Assembly: GCA_014706295.1 (NCBI GenBank)
Contig: JACSVZ010000016.1
Coordinates: forward strand, 3,081,168-3,145,167
Direction of reading: 5' to 3'
Source: Lycocorax pyrrhopterus obiensis
Taxonomy: Eukaryota > Chordata > Aves > Passeriformes > Paradisaeidae
Length of the DNA: 64,000 nt
The notes beneath the pieces are model-generated. The model ran no database searches, was not told where the DNA came from, and was given only the letters and a program-made list of their open reading frames with translations. Every line of letters begins with the position of its first letter. Within the stretch, counting starts at the first letter, position 1. Below, one piece after another: positions 1 to 29,995 of this stretch. Both the position numbers and the translations under genes were made by a program.

Positions 1-555
1 GCTCCCTGACAACATGGGGAGGGCGCTAGGAGGGCTCTCCAGATCTGCCGCACATGTGGGGAAGGGGGGAACAGGGTGGAAAGGCTGCAGGCTGAGCAGC
101 CCCAGGACTCAGCACCAGGCTCGTGTCCTCATCTCAAACACGGACCAGCTGCCCCCTACCCTAAGGACATTTCACAGCAGGCCGTACCAGTCTGCTCTGC
201 CCAGCACTCCAAGGGATGCCTGCACAGCCTCTCCGACAGCAGTGTCATGACAAGTTTCTCAAGAGGACAGAACAACATGAATCCGGGTATTCTGAGTAAT
301 TCATACAGAAAAATCCATCAGTGCTTGAACCAACCATGAAGATTCTTGGAAGATTTCACAACCCAGAGCAGGTAGGATGTAGAGCACTGGCTCTTGATGG
401 CCTTTCCTCATGGTTTGTTTTGGCCATAAATCGCCAGAGCAAGCCTGCAGTGGTACCAGACACTGTCTACTGACCAGCATTCTTTGCTTTTATCAGTACA
501 TGGGGCTCCAGACTAACATTCCCTGAGAGGAGCACGTACAAAGGGGAGGGGGGCA
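1..555. other. upstream flank, no gene seen
   Basis: Unique-looking sequence with no splice-framed exon or long biased reading frame. The short open frames here show no recognisable protein family. Nothing further can be supported. Confidence 0.5.
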
Positions 556-985
556 ATGGAGCTGGGGCAGCATCTGGAGCACAAGTTTGATGAGGAGCAG
601 CTGAGAGAGCTGGTGGGGGCTCAGCCTGCAAGGAGCTCAAGCAGCACCTTCTCCCTCTTTATAACTGCCTGATAGGAGGGTGGAGTTAGGTGGGGGTCGG
701 GCTCTGGTCCCAGGGAAAAAGGGACAGGACAAGAGGAAATGGCCTCAAGTTGTGCCAGGAGAGGTTTAGATTGGATATTTAGGAAAAGTTTCTTCCCCAA
801 AAGAGTGGTCAGGCACTGGCACAAGCTGGCCAGAGTAGTGGTGAACTCACCATTCTGGAGAGAAAGTGTGGATGTGGCACTTGGGGACATGGGTTGGTGC
901 TAGACTTGGCAGTGCTGGGGGAACAGTTAGACTCAATGGTCTGAGTGGGCTTTTCCAGCCTATGGGATTCTGTGATTCTCTGTCT
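556..985 (+). mobile_element. CR1 LINE 3' fragment
   Basis: Matches the avian CR1 3' region: the 'ggtttagattggatatttaggaaaa' type block (about 765-790), the 'gtcaggcactgg' block and a terminal 'gattctgtgattctctg' at about 965-981. It is 5'-truncated, as most CR1 copies are. The left edge is approximate. Confidence 0.85.
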
Positions 986-1205
986 TACCACACATTTTCA
1001 TACCCACCCACCCCCTCACCCCTTTTCTCACCCAAGCAGGTATACAACAGATGGGAATACAGTAATACAACCACAGCATTTTACCTTCAAGCAGGGAGGC
1101 AACTCCGAGATATCTTGCTGAAAAGTTTCTTGTTCTCAAAAGCACAGGTAGAGGGTAGGGAGCATCAGGAGAGAAGGCTGATTCACTCCATACTTCCTAG
1201 GAAAA

Positions 1206-1282
1206 AGAAAAGCTGAGTTACTTTAGTGGGACATTTAAGAACATAGAAAAGCTGAGTTACTTTAGTGGGACATTTAAGAACA
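1206..1282. repeat. 39-bp tandem duplication
   Basis: Two copies of a 39-bp unit beginning agaaaagctgagttacttta lie head to tail (1206-1244 and 1245-1282). They are almost identical, so the event is recent. It lies in unique upstream flank. Confidence 0.9.
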
Positions 1283-4219
1283 CATCAGTCAAAGCTTCTT
1301 GTAACTATTCACACTCTTCTCTGGACTTCACAGAAGCAGAGACAGGTGTGTCAGCTCATTGGGCAAAAGCTGTAAATACCTGGGTCAAGATTTCTCTTTT
1401 ATGTGAGAATTATAGGGGTTATTTCCAGCAGTGTTTATTCCACACTGTCAGCAGAAAACATCATTTTTTTGAAAAAATTACCTTTTTATAGAGAGAATAT
1501 TTAGCAATTTTGACTAACATATCTCCCATAAAGGCTCCAGTTCTGCAGTCAGGAACAAAGCAGACTCCATGGGCACACAAAACTTGCCATGGGAATGGGG
1601 ACTGCAGCACAGCTTACTTGTAAGTAGCTTTCATAATTGATGTGGGGTTTAGGGGCTGGGTGTTGAGCAGATGACTTGTTTAAATACTACATTTTCATGT
1701 CACCAGCTTTTAACCTAATGTTTTGTTTATTCAGGAGGTTTATCCCTTTGCTTTAACAGGAAGAACTAGAAAAGGGAGAAGAAAAAAATTAACAATCTTC
1801 TCCTCTTGAAAATCATACCATAGAGAAGACATCTAAAAAGCAAGAAGAAACCCCAGCAATAGAAGAAATGCCATACAACAGATGCCTTTGGTTTTCAGCC
1901 TGATTTCCCCACAGCATCAAGGCTCAGGCAGCCACTCAGCATACACAGCAAATACGTGAGCTTACAGGTGTAGGTATTTGACTTGTCCCTACTCAAAGCC
2001 CTTGACCAATTTTAAAAAGCATTGGAAGAGGAGTAGGAATCCCAAAAGCGTGAAGATCCTAACATTTTGTGAAGCAAAAGATAAGAACAGGTAAGACCTT
2101 ACTAATACTGCCATGAAGGCAAAGGCTAACCAGCAGCATCAGAATTAGCATAGAAGAAAGGGACAGCAGCAAGGCTGGCTCAGCTCTGAAAGCCACCTGC
2201 TCCATCAGCAACGGGGGACTCCCTATCATCCCCACCTGCTCCAGGAACAAGGTAATCCTCCATACCACCCCAAGAGACCCAGGAGGAACTTACACTGACA
2301 GCCAGAGCCAGGAGACAACACAGTCCTGCCCAAAGCTCCCTTTCCCACAGCCCTGTTTCCCAGGGCCAGGTGAAAGCTGTAACCCTGAATACTCAGCGAC
2401 TGAAGTCTTGTAGGCTTGGGCACTCCAGCATGTAATTAACTCTCTGGTGCTTTCCTCTAGCTGAAATACCTCCTCTTTTGCACTTGCTTAGCTGGCTTTT
2501 TCCAAGCATAGATCTCCTTGAGGCGGGGACTGGGTTTCTTTCAGTGGAGGTAGATAGTGCAATGCGCAGGTAACTTTGGGGTACTGAAGTAAAATTTATA
2601 TATATATTTATAATTATATGTATACACACACAGAGCTCGTAGCGTGATTGTTCTCTAGTCACAATTGCTAATGTTAAAATAAATGAAAAAAAAAATAAAG
2701 AGAGAGAACTAGCCTGCTAGGAATACAGCACTGACTGAAAACCAGGGAGCAAGACTTTGGCTCCAGTTGATATATTCTGGGAATCAAATGGAGGTGGTGA
2801 TGGATACAATCATGGAGAAGTCAGGGACACCTGCTTCCCCAGGGTCAGCATTTGTTTCTGCATTCTTCTGAGCACATTAATAATCCTCTCCCCTACAAAA
2901 CAGGCCCAGAAATAGCTGCCTGACAACAGAGCAATCATCTCCAAGCCCTGTACCCCCAGCTTGTCTAAACCAAAGTGTCCAAAGTGACCAGCTACTGATC
3001 CATAAATGGTTTCTTTCAGGTGGTAGCCAGACCAAAACCCCACACACAATCTCTCCTGCCCATCCATGGAGCAACCGGCTGTCTGTGGATCACAGATGAG
3101 GCAAAACACCAGCCCACATTTGAAACCCTCTGTCTCCCATGCTCCTGAGCCAGCTTCAGCAATTTGAGAAGAAAATGCCATGCTAATCCCACATGACAAT
3201 CACCTTTATGAATGACTTATCCTGAACTGACAAAACTAATTGCTGCTCCTGTGTGTATGTTCAGACTTGGCACATTAATTAACACACACCTTTTTTGGTA
3301 AGACTTCTGCCCTTCGGCCTCATGCCAACAGTGGCTAAATTAATGACTGTCCCTGTGACGAGAGGTGGAGAGCTGAGGCATTGGGGTGAAATGATCACCA
3401 AGTAACACACACGGGAACTCAAACAGGGAACAGTTCACCCCTTGGTCCTTGCTACACTGGAACCAGAGCAGAACTTCATTCTCCTTCCTTTTCCCCTTCA
3501 CATGGAGCTTTGATTTCTCTGTCTGTTTATAGCTCTCCTAAGTCAAGGTGTCATGTTGGAACAGGGTTGTTTATGAGACAAGATGATCTGATTTTGTGGG
3601 GCTAGAAGGCTGGTCCTGCAGGTATAAACTCAAAGCTCCAGCAACCCAAGGATCCTACAGGGAAGACCTCTGTGAAAACTTTCCAGTGAGGTACAGTTGA
3701 TTTAAATACAAAACCAGAATCTCAGTGCAGGAGTTTTTGATACCTGTGCTCTATCTAATGGATGTTTTCACTCAAGTACCTCAAAGTGCTGGTTGATTTG
3801 ACCAGGGGCAGGGAAACAGAGGGAAGGGAGACGGATGGGGGAGGCAGTGCAGGGGGGAATAAGAGGAATGTGAGGGAGCTGCTGGCTGCTGCCCATACCC
3901 ATCTGTCCACGCAGCGACAGTTCCCAGGGTTGCTCCTCTTGCTACAACTCACCTGTGCTACAGAGCAGCACCAGCTCGCCATTAGAAGCACCAGGTTGTG
4001 ACAAAGGCGTTGTGTGTCAGCGCCCGGGAAAAACTGTGCCTGCTTTGTTCAATGCAGGGAAGAAATGCAGGGCCAGCTTTAAAGCTGCCTGGCAAGAGGC
4101 TGAGAAAATCGTTTTGTTTGTTTGTTTGTTTGTTTTCCTTTGAAAACGTCAATCAGTCACTGACATTACAGCACGTGAAGGGAAACCCAACCCCGCAGAT
4201 ACAGCGCTGAGAGCGAGGC
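1283..4219. other. upstream intergenic flank
   Basis: No exon or known element was recognised. The stretch holds a short TA/CA microsatellite near 2598-2632, a poly-A tract near 2684 and a GTTT repeat at 4111-4136. In human the next gene on this side is BOK, but no BOK exon is visible here. Confidence 0.5.
4111..4136. repeat. (GTTT)n microsatellite
   Basis: A short run of GTTT units just before the CpG island. Confidence 0.8.
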
Positions 4220-4649
4220 CATGAGGGAGCCTCCGTCCCCTCGCCTCTCCTCCTCCCGCTCTGCCGGCTCCCCCGAGGGCCCGGCGTCCCGCGGCGGGGT
4301 GGGGGGCACCGGCAGTCCCCGGGAGGGCGGGGACGAGACAGCCCCTCACCCTCATGAGGAGCACCGGGCAGGAGAAGAGCTGAGGGCGGGCCTGCCTGGC
4401 GTCACCCGGGGGACTCCAGGGCACAGTCCCGTAAACGCTGGCGAGAGGAAAGCCCCGTGAGGCGGGGCTGGGAGGACAAAAGCGACTCCTCCCGCCACCT
4501 CCCTGCCAGGGCGCGGGGGTCGCGGGGCCGCCCCGCCGCGGGGGCCGCTGGGCCGGGCAGCGCCCGCCCCCCGCGCCTCAGGACTCCCCGCCCCAGCCAC
4601 CCCCGCGCCGCCGGCCCGCCCTGCAGCTCCGCCCGCCGCTGCGCGCGCG

Positions 4650-4668
4650 GCATCCTGGGCATTGCAGT
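4650..4668 (-). promoter_or_regulatory. ZNF143/THAP11-type site, minus orientation
   Basis: The reverse complement reads ACTGCAATGCCCAGGATGC. This is close to the Staf/ZNF143 consensus core ACTACAATTCCCAGCATGC found near many vertebrate start sites. It lies in the CpG island. Confidence 0.7.
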
Positions 4669-4708
4669 CCAGGAACTCGGTCCCACTGCCGGGCGGAGCG
4701 GCGTGGAG

Positions 4709-4727
4709 ACTACATCTCCCGGCATGC
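4709..4727 (+). promoter_or_regulatory. ZNF143/THAP11-type site, plus orientation
   Basis: ACTACATCTCCCGGCATGC differs from the ZNF143 consensus at only a few positions. It points opposite to the site at 4650-4668, with about 40 bp between them. Confidence 0.8.
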
Positions 4728-4982
4728 GGCGCGGCGCGGCCTCCCCCGCCGCCGCGCCGTGTTGTTGCGCCCGGCCCGGCGCTCCCGCCCCCCCGCCGCG
4801 CCTGGTGTCCCGGGGCAGCCCGGGGCGGCGGCGGCTCCGTGCGCCAGGGCCCGGCATGGCGCTCCCGACGGCGGCGCAGCGCTGCCCGTAGGTGCGGCGG
4901 CGCTCAGGGCCGGGCGGGCCTGTGCGGGCTGGGCGGGGCGGCGATGCGCCACAGAGGGACTCTGAGGGTGCCGGGCGGGGCT

Positions 4983-5005
4983 GGGGGGGGGGGGGGGGGG
5001 GGGGG
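4983..5005. repeat. 23-base poly-G tract
   Basis: An uninterrupted run of 23 G residues inside the CpG island. It could form a G-quadruplex on the + strand. It is also a common site of length error or polymorphism. Confidence 0.85.
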
Positions 5006-5293
5006 CGCGCTGCGTAGCCCATGATGGCGAGGGGAACGCGGGAGGGGGGAGATGTCTGAGGTGCGAGGTGGGACGAGGTGTCCGTGACGGGAGTGTGGGG
5101 CCGCACCGTGACGGGGGATGCTGGGGTCGGGGGCCCCGAGGGGGCTGGGCTGGGGGGCCGGGCTGGGTTGGGGCTCAGCTGTTGCTGGGGTGGAGGGGAG
5201 GGCCGCTGAGGAGGACAGAACTGGGGAGCACCGGAGAGGGAGCGGCCGGGGTGGTGCAGGGTTGAGGCTCCCTGAAGAGGAAGGTGTGTGCTG

Positions 5294-5327
5294 AGCGGCT
5301 GAGCTTTGCCAGCGGCTGAGCTTTGCC
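5294..5327. repeat. 17-bp exact tandem duplication
   Basis: The unit agcggctgagctttgcc occurs twice in a row at the downstream edge of the CpG island. Confidence 0.85.
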
Positions 5328-5839
5328 AGTGGCTGTACCGGAGACAGTGGGAGCGGAGGAGTGCTCTCAGTGAGAGGATGGCTGAGGAGGAGCGGGAGTA
5401 GGCGATGCTGTGGGCAGTGCTGGGGAAGATGCTGGGGGTGGTGGTGAGGGAATAGAACTGTGGGGTTAACTATGATACTGGGGAGCGTGCTGAGGTGATG
5501 GTAGGGAAAATGGAGCCTGAGACTTGGTCAGTGTATAACATTAGAGTGAGGTTCCTTGACACATCTGGAAGGCATTTCTGTAAAGAATTGAGAAATGCGG
5601 TGTGCAAGGAGGGCCTAGCATACTTAGAACGTGTTGGCAGGTTCAAGGAGAACTTCAGATCAAGGAGAGAAAAAAGATGCAGGTAACTCTTCAGGGGAAT
5701 GAGCCAATTTCCAAGAACCTCACATGAGAGCTATGTGTTCTTGCTTGTCACAGTTGACCAGTTGAGAAATCATCACTTTCCTGCTGTGCTGCGACATCCT
5801 AATCCTCCCTGATTTTGCAAAAAAACCCGTCGTGTAGGC

Positions 5840-24111
<18,272 letters not shown>

Positions 24112-26215
24112 CACTCACATTCCCTGCTGTTGTCATGAGGGGGGAAGGATTTTTTCCAGCTTCATAAGAACTACATCTCTAATCCAGACCACCATCTGCC
24201 GTTGGATGTGACATTGTGATGGACTCCAGGACATTTCAGAGCCTTCATGTTAGCCGTGTTTCCATGATAACCCAGGGTGGGGTTTGCAATGCAAGTACAA
24301 TTTAGACCTTTTGCAGAACCCGAGATGGGTGGTCTAATTGTTTTTACAATGTAATCAATGCAGTTTTTAATTGTTTTCCTACAATGGTTGTGTCCATTTT
24401 GGCTTGGTTTGATTCACAGCTTGTTTCTGGTAAATGCCTGGCTGCTGGAAAAAGGGAGATTCTCTTCCATTGATGTATGTTTCACAGGCAAGTCTGATAG
24501 GTTTAGTCTCCTGCCCTTCCTAAAGAAGTGTTTGTGAGCAGTTGTGTGTGAGTACAGGGATGTTGGGAAGCTCTCCAGACATTTAGGGCCTCTGGGAGAG
24601 TGAGACCTGCTCTCCAGTTGTTCTGGAGGATCACTTCAAGCCCTTCACACACGAGTAACAACACTTTCCAGTGCTGCAGCAGCTGAGCTGATACAGGGTT
24701 GGTCTTTCCCAGCCTGTCATTTCATAGGAGGATGGGTTTGCTGATTGTTCTTTTTTTGGCTCTGGGACATCGTTTTGTATTAGGCTTTAGTTCATCTACT
24801 TCAGGCAACAGCAGAACTTGCCTTGGGTCTCCAGGGAGCAGAAGGCAAAGTGGGTATGTTTGCTGTGGGAGCTGGTGGAGTTCCTGTCCTTGGCACTTCT
24901 GGCAGCTGATGCAGCTCCACAGGCAGGCTGGGCAGTGCTGGTCTGAGCTGAGCAGGCCCACGTGAGGCAGAAGGGTTAAAAAGGGGAGTGGGGGGAACAC
25001 AACAGCTGCAGACATCAGCAGGGCTTTGGTTCACAAGGCAGAGGGACACTACAGGGCAGGTTTTGATGCAAGAACCTGTGCTCTACAGGAAGGCACAAAC
25101 TGGATGGCTCATATCAGTGTGGTAGGGCTGGGGATTCCCAAAAGCTGCTCTAGGCCTCCCTCTCCTTCTCAGCCTTCCCTTTCTGGCTCCTCCTTCAGCC
25201 TGGGATCTAGACTCACTGCAGCCAGGGCTCTGCTCCAATTGACAAGCTGGGGTGGTGTTTGGTAGCAGAGAAGGTAAAGCATCTACTGCTGTGTTGGCTG
25301 CTTAAGGTATTCCAGCAGAGCCATCCCCAGGAGCTTTGCTCTCTGTATCATACTAGTGTATAAAGCAAATCTTTAATTCAGGTAAGCACACAGATCTTAA
25401 ATCTATACTTCAAAGGTCTAGAAAAATAGACTTAGGAAAATAACCCCTGACAGCTGGTTGCTTAGAGAGCTGCTCTCTAACTGAAAAGAGATTCCCATGA
25501 AGTCAGCAAGAACTCAGTTACCCAGACCTTTCTGTCTGGGTGTTTGTTATGTGGATGATACGGCTCACCCCAGAGCCACTGAGAACAAAGGCTGGAGCTG
25601 TTCAGCATTTTGTTAATGACAGGCCCCTTGGGTAGAAACAAGGCTTGATTTTTGGTACTTAGATTCAGACCTGCAGACTTCAAGTGCTGGGCTGCAAGTA
25701 GCTCAGGAGGACCATACGTTCCCTCATCCTGGTGTGTGGTGTTCACTTTACCTTACGCCTGTCCTTTATTTGTCCTGATGGACAAATCCAGGCTCAGCAA
25801 CACTATGAACTTGTACAGTAGAGAAGAGGTGCTGCTGTTGGATCTCTGCTGCAGAGCAGTGTTCTGTGGGGAGAGCCAGCTCAGAGCTTGCAGTTAGGAA
25901 GAGCAGAACAAACCCACTTTTCCCTCGGGAGGAGAAGTTATTATAGAGACAGGACACTTGGAGAGGGGAAAGGCAGAGGCTGCAGGCCAGCACAAGGGCC
26001 CCTGCTGCTTTTAAAGTTGCTGTTCACAGAGGCAGCAAACCGTGTCGATAAGGTACCTGTATCGTTACGTGCTCTGCAGTGTAACGAGGAAACTTTTTAA
26101 AGGAAACAATCCCCACACCCTTCGTCCAGTATTCAAAGCAACAATGGGTTTAGTTTTCAAAAACGTTGAAAGGGATCTGCCACTTTCAATAAAGTAACAA
26201 AACAAATGAGGCTGG
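24112..26215 (+). other. STK25: probable STK25 3' UTR
   Basis: Follows the stop codon directly. The first clear AATAAA in the sense direction is at 26188-26193, followed by GT-rich sequence (ggctggtgtaactgtgtt). That would give a 2.1-kb 3' UTR, long for this gene. An earlier variant signal (TATAAA near 25360) could be used instead. Confidence 0.4.
26188..26193 (+). terminator. candidate STK25 poly(A) signal AATAAA
   Basis: A canonical hexamer with a GT-rich downstream element, about 2.08 kb after the STK25 stop. Not confirmed. Confidence 0.4.
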
Positions 26216-27384
26216 TGTAACTGTGTTATTAGGGGAAGAGGATTGGTTCCAGCTGCTTTTCTCTGCATTCTTGGTCTTCACCTGCATCTTCCTCATGCAT
26301 CCGTAACAGAGACCCCAGAGACAGAGCCAAGTACTTTATGTTGTAAGGATTACAGCTGCAGGCACATCAGCCTTTCCTGCTGGCACTCCAGGAAGCACAT
26401 GCTGTTGGCAGAGGTAGAGCTGTGCACTGGGGCACACTGCAGTGTGGTTTTTTACTGGAGTTTGTTCATTATCTGCAGTCTTAAGACTCAGGCTTAACTG
26501 GCAACGGGGTCTCTCTGCCTTCCTCTGTCTCACTTTGCAGCTGGGAGGGGGCCCGAGTGGTGGCACGGGTCACCCAGGGAGGTGGTGGAGTCTCCATCTT
26601 TGGTGATAATCCACTGCACAGATGCAGCCCTGCATGAGCAGGGATTGAACCAGACACCCCTGAGCCTGTGTGACCTCAGGGACAGCATGAACACTTTGGA
26701 GATGCCACTTTAATTGTGTTTAAACCCTTGTGACTGTCCTTCCCTGGGCATCAGCAGAGGCGAAGGGCACAGCTGAGGCTGTGACCAACTCTGCAGTGCT
26801 CCTCATCTGTTTTTCCCTTGGAGCCAAGAAGCGGAACTGATTCATGTACTTTTGACTGTGCTTTTTGGGGGGAATTTTGCTAAATGCCATGTGCTCAGCT
26901 CAGCTCAGCAGGCTGTTGCCAGGACAGTGGTGATGAGCCGGCCTCAGCAGCAGCTGGAGTGCAGAAGCACAAAGTCAGTGCACCAGGTGAGAAGGCAGAG
27001 AGCTGTGCAGGTGGGTGCAGCTTGTAATGGGAGTGGTGCCTGATGCCTTATAAAAATGAAAGTCTGACAGTTAATGTCTCCCCAGCAATCAGGCACTAAC
27101 CCTGCCCAGCAGAGGACTTGGCTCCTGGCACACCAGCCCTTGTCCCCTGGCACAGCTGCCTGGAGCCCATGCGCCTGCTGCTGCTTCAGCAGAGCTAAGG
27201 ACTTCACTGGTGTAACAGAATCACTGCTATGACCAGGGAGGAGAAGGTAGCAGTCATCAGAACAGCCCCAGTCTGCTGCATTAAATGTGTCAGGAGTTAC
27301 TGCACAAAGTCTGGTTTCTTAAGCAACGAAGCAGGACTGCATTACCCTGGATGAAGGTCAAGCATGAAGAGGAAAATCAGTAGT
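26216..27384. other. intergenic sequence between convergent genes
   Basis: No exon or mobile element was recognised between the two 3' ends here. Confidence 0.5.
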
Positions 27385-27665
27385 GTAGGGGTTGTTCAGC
27401 CTGGAGAAGAGAAGGCTCCAGGGTGACAAGGGGGGAATGGCCTCACACTGACAGGGCAGGGTTAGATGGGATTCTTCCTTTTGAGGGTGGGGAGGCCCTG
27501 GCACAGGGTGCCCAGAGAAGCTGTGGCTGTCCCATCCCTGGAAGTCCAAGGCCAGGTTGGACAGGGCTTGGAGCAACCTGGTGTAGTGGAAGGGGTCCCT
27601 GCCCATGGGGGAAAGGGGAGGGGAGGAGGTGGAACTGGATGGTCTTTGAAATAGTGAGACCATAG
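27385..27665 (+). mobile_element. CR1 LINE 3' fragment
   Basis: Reads gttgttcagcctggagaaga, gaggccctggcacagggtgc and ggtccctgcccatgg, the standard avian CR1 3' order. It ends near the 'tggtctttgaaatagtgag' block. Confidence 0.9.
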
Positions 27666-28870
27666 CTATTAAGCCACGCGGTCCCAACTGCATCTCCCCC
27701 TCACATACACCTTAGCTCCACAGCAAGAACCTAATGCCTAAGGACCTGTTTTAATTCTGTTCTTGCCTAATGGTCCTGTTAAGGAAACTTCTCATGCTTG
27801 TAGTTAAGACAAAAATAACATATTTCACAGAAGTGATACACCACTGAAATCCCCACCACTTTTAAAGTTCACTGAGGTAAAGGCATGTGCAGTTTTGCTT
27901 GGAATAGCAAAGCTTTTGGCTTTTCTAGCCTGAGCTCCTGCACTTTAAATGCACAGACATTGGAGCTCAGTATTCTCAAACCAAGAAGGGGCTTTTGTTG
28001 CCTGGTGTCCTTCCAGAGGCTTCTGGTTTAGAGACCCCACCTCAGCAGCTGCATCTTTAAGAGAGATGCTGAGCTGCAGGTTCAGCGCAGCAGCAACTAA
28101 AGGATCATTCACTCACCAGCCCGCAAACCTTAGGGAAAGACTCTTGCTCACTGTGGGGCAAGGGCACTCAAGCTCCACAAAGGCAGCTCTGCCACCTCCT
28201 CCACACCATCCCCACTCTGGCTGGAGAGCACTTGGTACAGGGTGAGCTGAGATCCAGAGTCGTGGAAAACTACTGAGTAACTTGAACATGGGATGGTGGG
28301 CCCAGGAATAAGAGGCTGAGAGAGTTTTATACCAAGATGCTATTTACTTTGAACAGTCATATTCAGCCACAGTATAACATGTCTAATCAATCCACATGGA
28401 TACACCTACAACAGGTAATTAAAAAAATAATAAATGAAGACGCTAATAAATTAAGTACATTTAACTTAGATGGGACAATGGTCTTTGTGACAGCGGCGGC
28501 AAAGGCTGGATCTGCAGTCACTCCTCTAGGATGCAAATGCCAAGCAAGAAAATCCCTCTGGACTCCCTCTCCCTTCAGTCCTCATCCCGCATATGCTTGA
28601 GACCATAACTGAACACTCGTGCTGGCCTCTGTCCTTCCCATTGTCCCATGGGATCTCCACATTCCTCCATCCTCACAGCATGCAACACTTTCCTTTTTCT
28701 TTCACTGCTTCACTGCATTGTTCCTTCTGTTAGTACACAAACACTTTTCTATCTAATATAAATCAGAGTCCCCTCAGCCCATCAAAGCCACGTCCAACAG
28801 CATCTTGTGGCACTTAGCGTGTGTCAGTCCTTCTGTGGAGGCACCCAAAGGTGACAGCTTTACAAAAGAG
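27666..28870. other. intergenic, with an AT-rich open stretch
   Basis: Mostly unclassified. A block at about 28337-28600 stays open for 87 codons on the + strand with AT-rich codons unlike its surroundings. I recognise no family in it. Confidence 0.35.
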
Positions 28871-29907
28871 AACAAGCTGCAAACATTTCAGATTTAATAC
28901 AGAAATTTAATAGAGTCCACAGACACTACTGCTCCATCTGGAATCCAGTGACTTTTACACCTTCATGAGAAACAGAAGATGGATCCCACCCCGAACTGAA
29001 ATAGAAGATTAGGGATTTTCAGAAGTCTTTGCATGACAAAAGCACAAGCAACAGTGACTTTCAGAGGCTTGTTCTCCTACAGTGCTTAAATGCCTTGAAA
29101 ACATCACCCACACCAGAGTGGAGAGTGTTTGCCATCCCGTGCCTTACTTAACTCCTACTACAGGATAAAGAAACTGGAGCTGTGATATGAGAATAGTGAT
29201 TGAGTTCAGAGGACAAACCATGCACCCCCCCTGCACCGATCCACAATACACCAACACCTCAACAGCTCAGCAGAGACTCAGTCCTCCTGCTTCCCTGGAA
29301 AACTGCTGCTGTGGCAGCTCCTGAGGAGCAGAGCTGCTCTGGGAGAGCTGCAGTGTCTGTTCAGAATGAGCTGTGGGTAAGCCAGCACACCACATGTTCC
29401 CGTTAGTCTGAGACAGCTGTGCCAGCAGGGTGGTGGTGACAGCAGCAGGACGGGTTGTGCCGCCAACCCCACGGAGCACCCGGGGCAGGGGGGGCCTGGG
29501 AGCCCTGGCACCCACTGCTGCCAGCCAACTACACCACTGGAAGCTGCTGCTTTTCTCCCATGTGTGCTGATCATCCAGTCAAAATGTAAAAACAAGGTGT
29601 ACCTGCCTTCAGGGCAGGCGAAGGTGTTACTGTACAGGTACAATGGAACGAGAACCCTTCCACGATGTGTGCGCACTGCAGCGCTGCTGTTGTTGGGTTC
29701 TCTCTAAGTAGGTTCAACTGGAACAGACTTGACCCTCTTCCACACCATCGGGAATGGATGTGATCCCTGTCTGCAGCCCCCTCACTCCCACTTTCCATCC
29801 TGGGGGGAATGAGCCTCCTGGGTCTTTGCTTTATCAACTCCAGACACTCCTGTTCCCACCTGCTTCTTTTGTTGGCATTGCTAGCAGAGATCCAGCTCTG
29901 CCTCACA
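28871..29907 (-). other. FARP2: probable FARP2 3' UTR
   Basis: Lies downstream of the FARP2 stop. Two ATTAAA hexamers on the minus strand, at 28906-28911 and 28893-28898, are the best signals nearby and would give a 3' UTR of about 1 kb. Confidence 0.4.
28893..28911 (-). terminator. candidate FARP2 poly(A) signals (two ATTAAA)
   Basis: Two copies of the common variant hexamer ATTAAA lie 13 bp apart on the minus strand, about 1 kb past the stop codon. Not confirmed. Confidence 0.35.
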
Positions 29908-29995
29908 TCAGTCTGTGTGAGTGTCCTTCTCCTTGGGAAGCAGCAGGCTCGACCTGGCCGGAGAGCTGGTGGCTCTTTTGATCACCTCCATCCAC
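29908..29995 (-). CDS. FARP2: FARP2 last coding exon (stop codon)
   Basis: After the split arginine it reads WMEVIKRATSSPARSSLLLP and KEKDTHTD, then TGA at 29908-29910. Human FARP2 has WMEVIQGASSSAGRAPS here; the extreme C-terminus differs and is about 10 residues shorter. Acceptor gtcttttcttggcag. Confidence 0.95.

Larger units (their letters stand above)
4220..5350 (+). promoter_or_regulatory. STK25: CpG island, probable STK25 promoter
   Basis: A sharply bounded GC- and CpG-rich block in an otherwise AT-balanced region, about 0.5-1.6 kb upstream of the exon with the STK25 start codon. It contains GC boxes (for example tgggcggggcgg near 4930), two ZNF143-type sites and no TATA box. This fits a broad housekeeping promoter. 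The transcription start and the non-coding first exon cannot be fixed. A donor-like site near 4889-4893 (cccgtaggtgcgg) could end exon 1. Long open frames here, including one of 234 codons on the minus strand, are low-complexity products of the GC content. Confidence 0.8.

Noticed and set aside
4402..5106. 234-codon minus-strand open frame (and others) in the CpG island
   Set aside because: Low-complexity Pro/Ala/Arg sequence typical of GC-rich DNA lacking stop codons. No domain, and it overlaps the promoter features.
5495..5686. 63-codon frame upstream of the STK25 start exon as an N-terminal extension
   Set aside because: Stops before the start exon and does not resemble any STK25 N-terminus. 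It is intron or 5' UTR.
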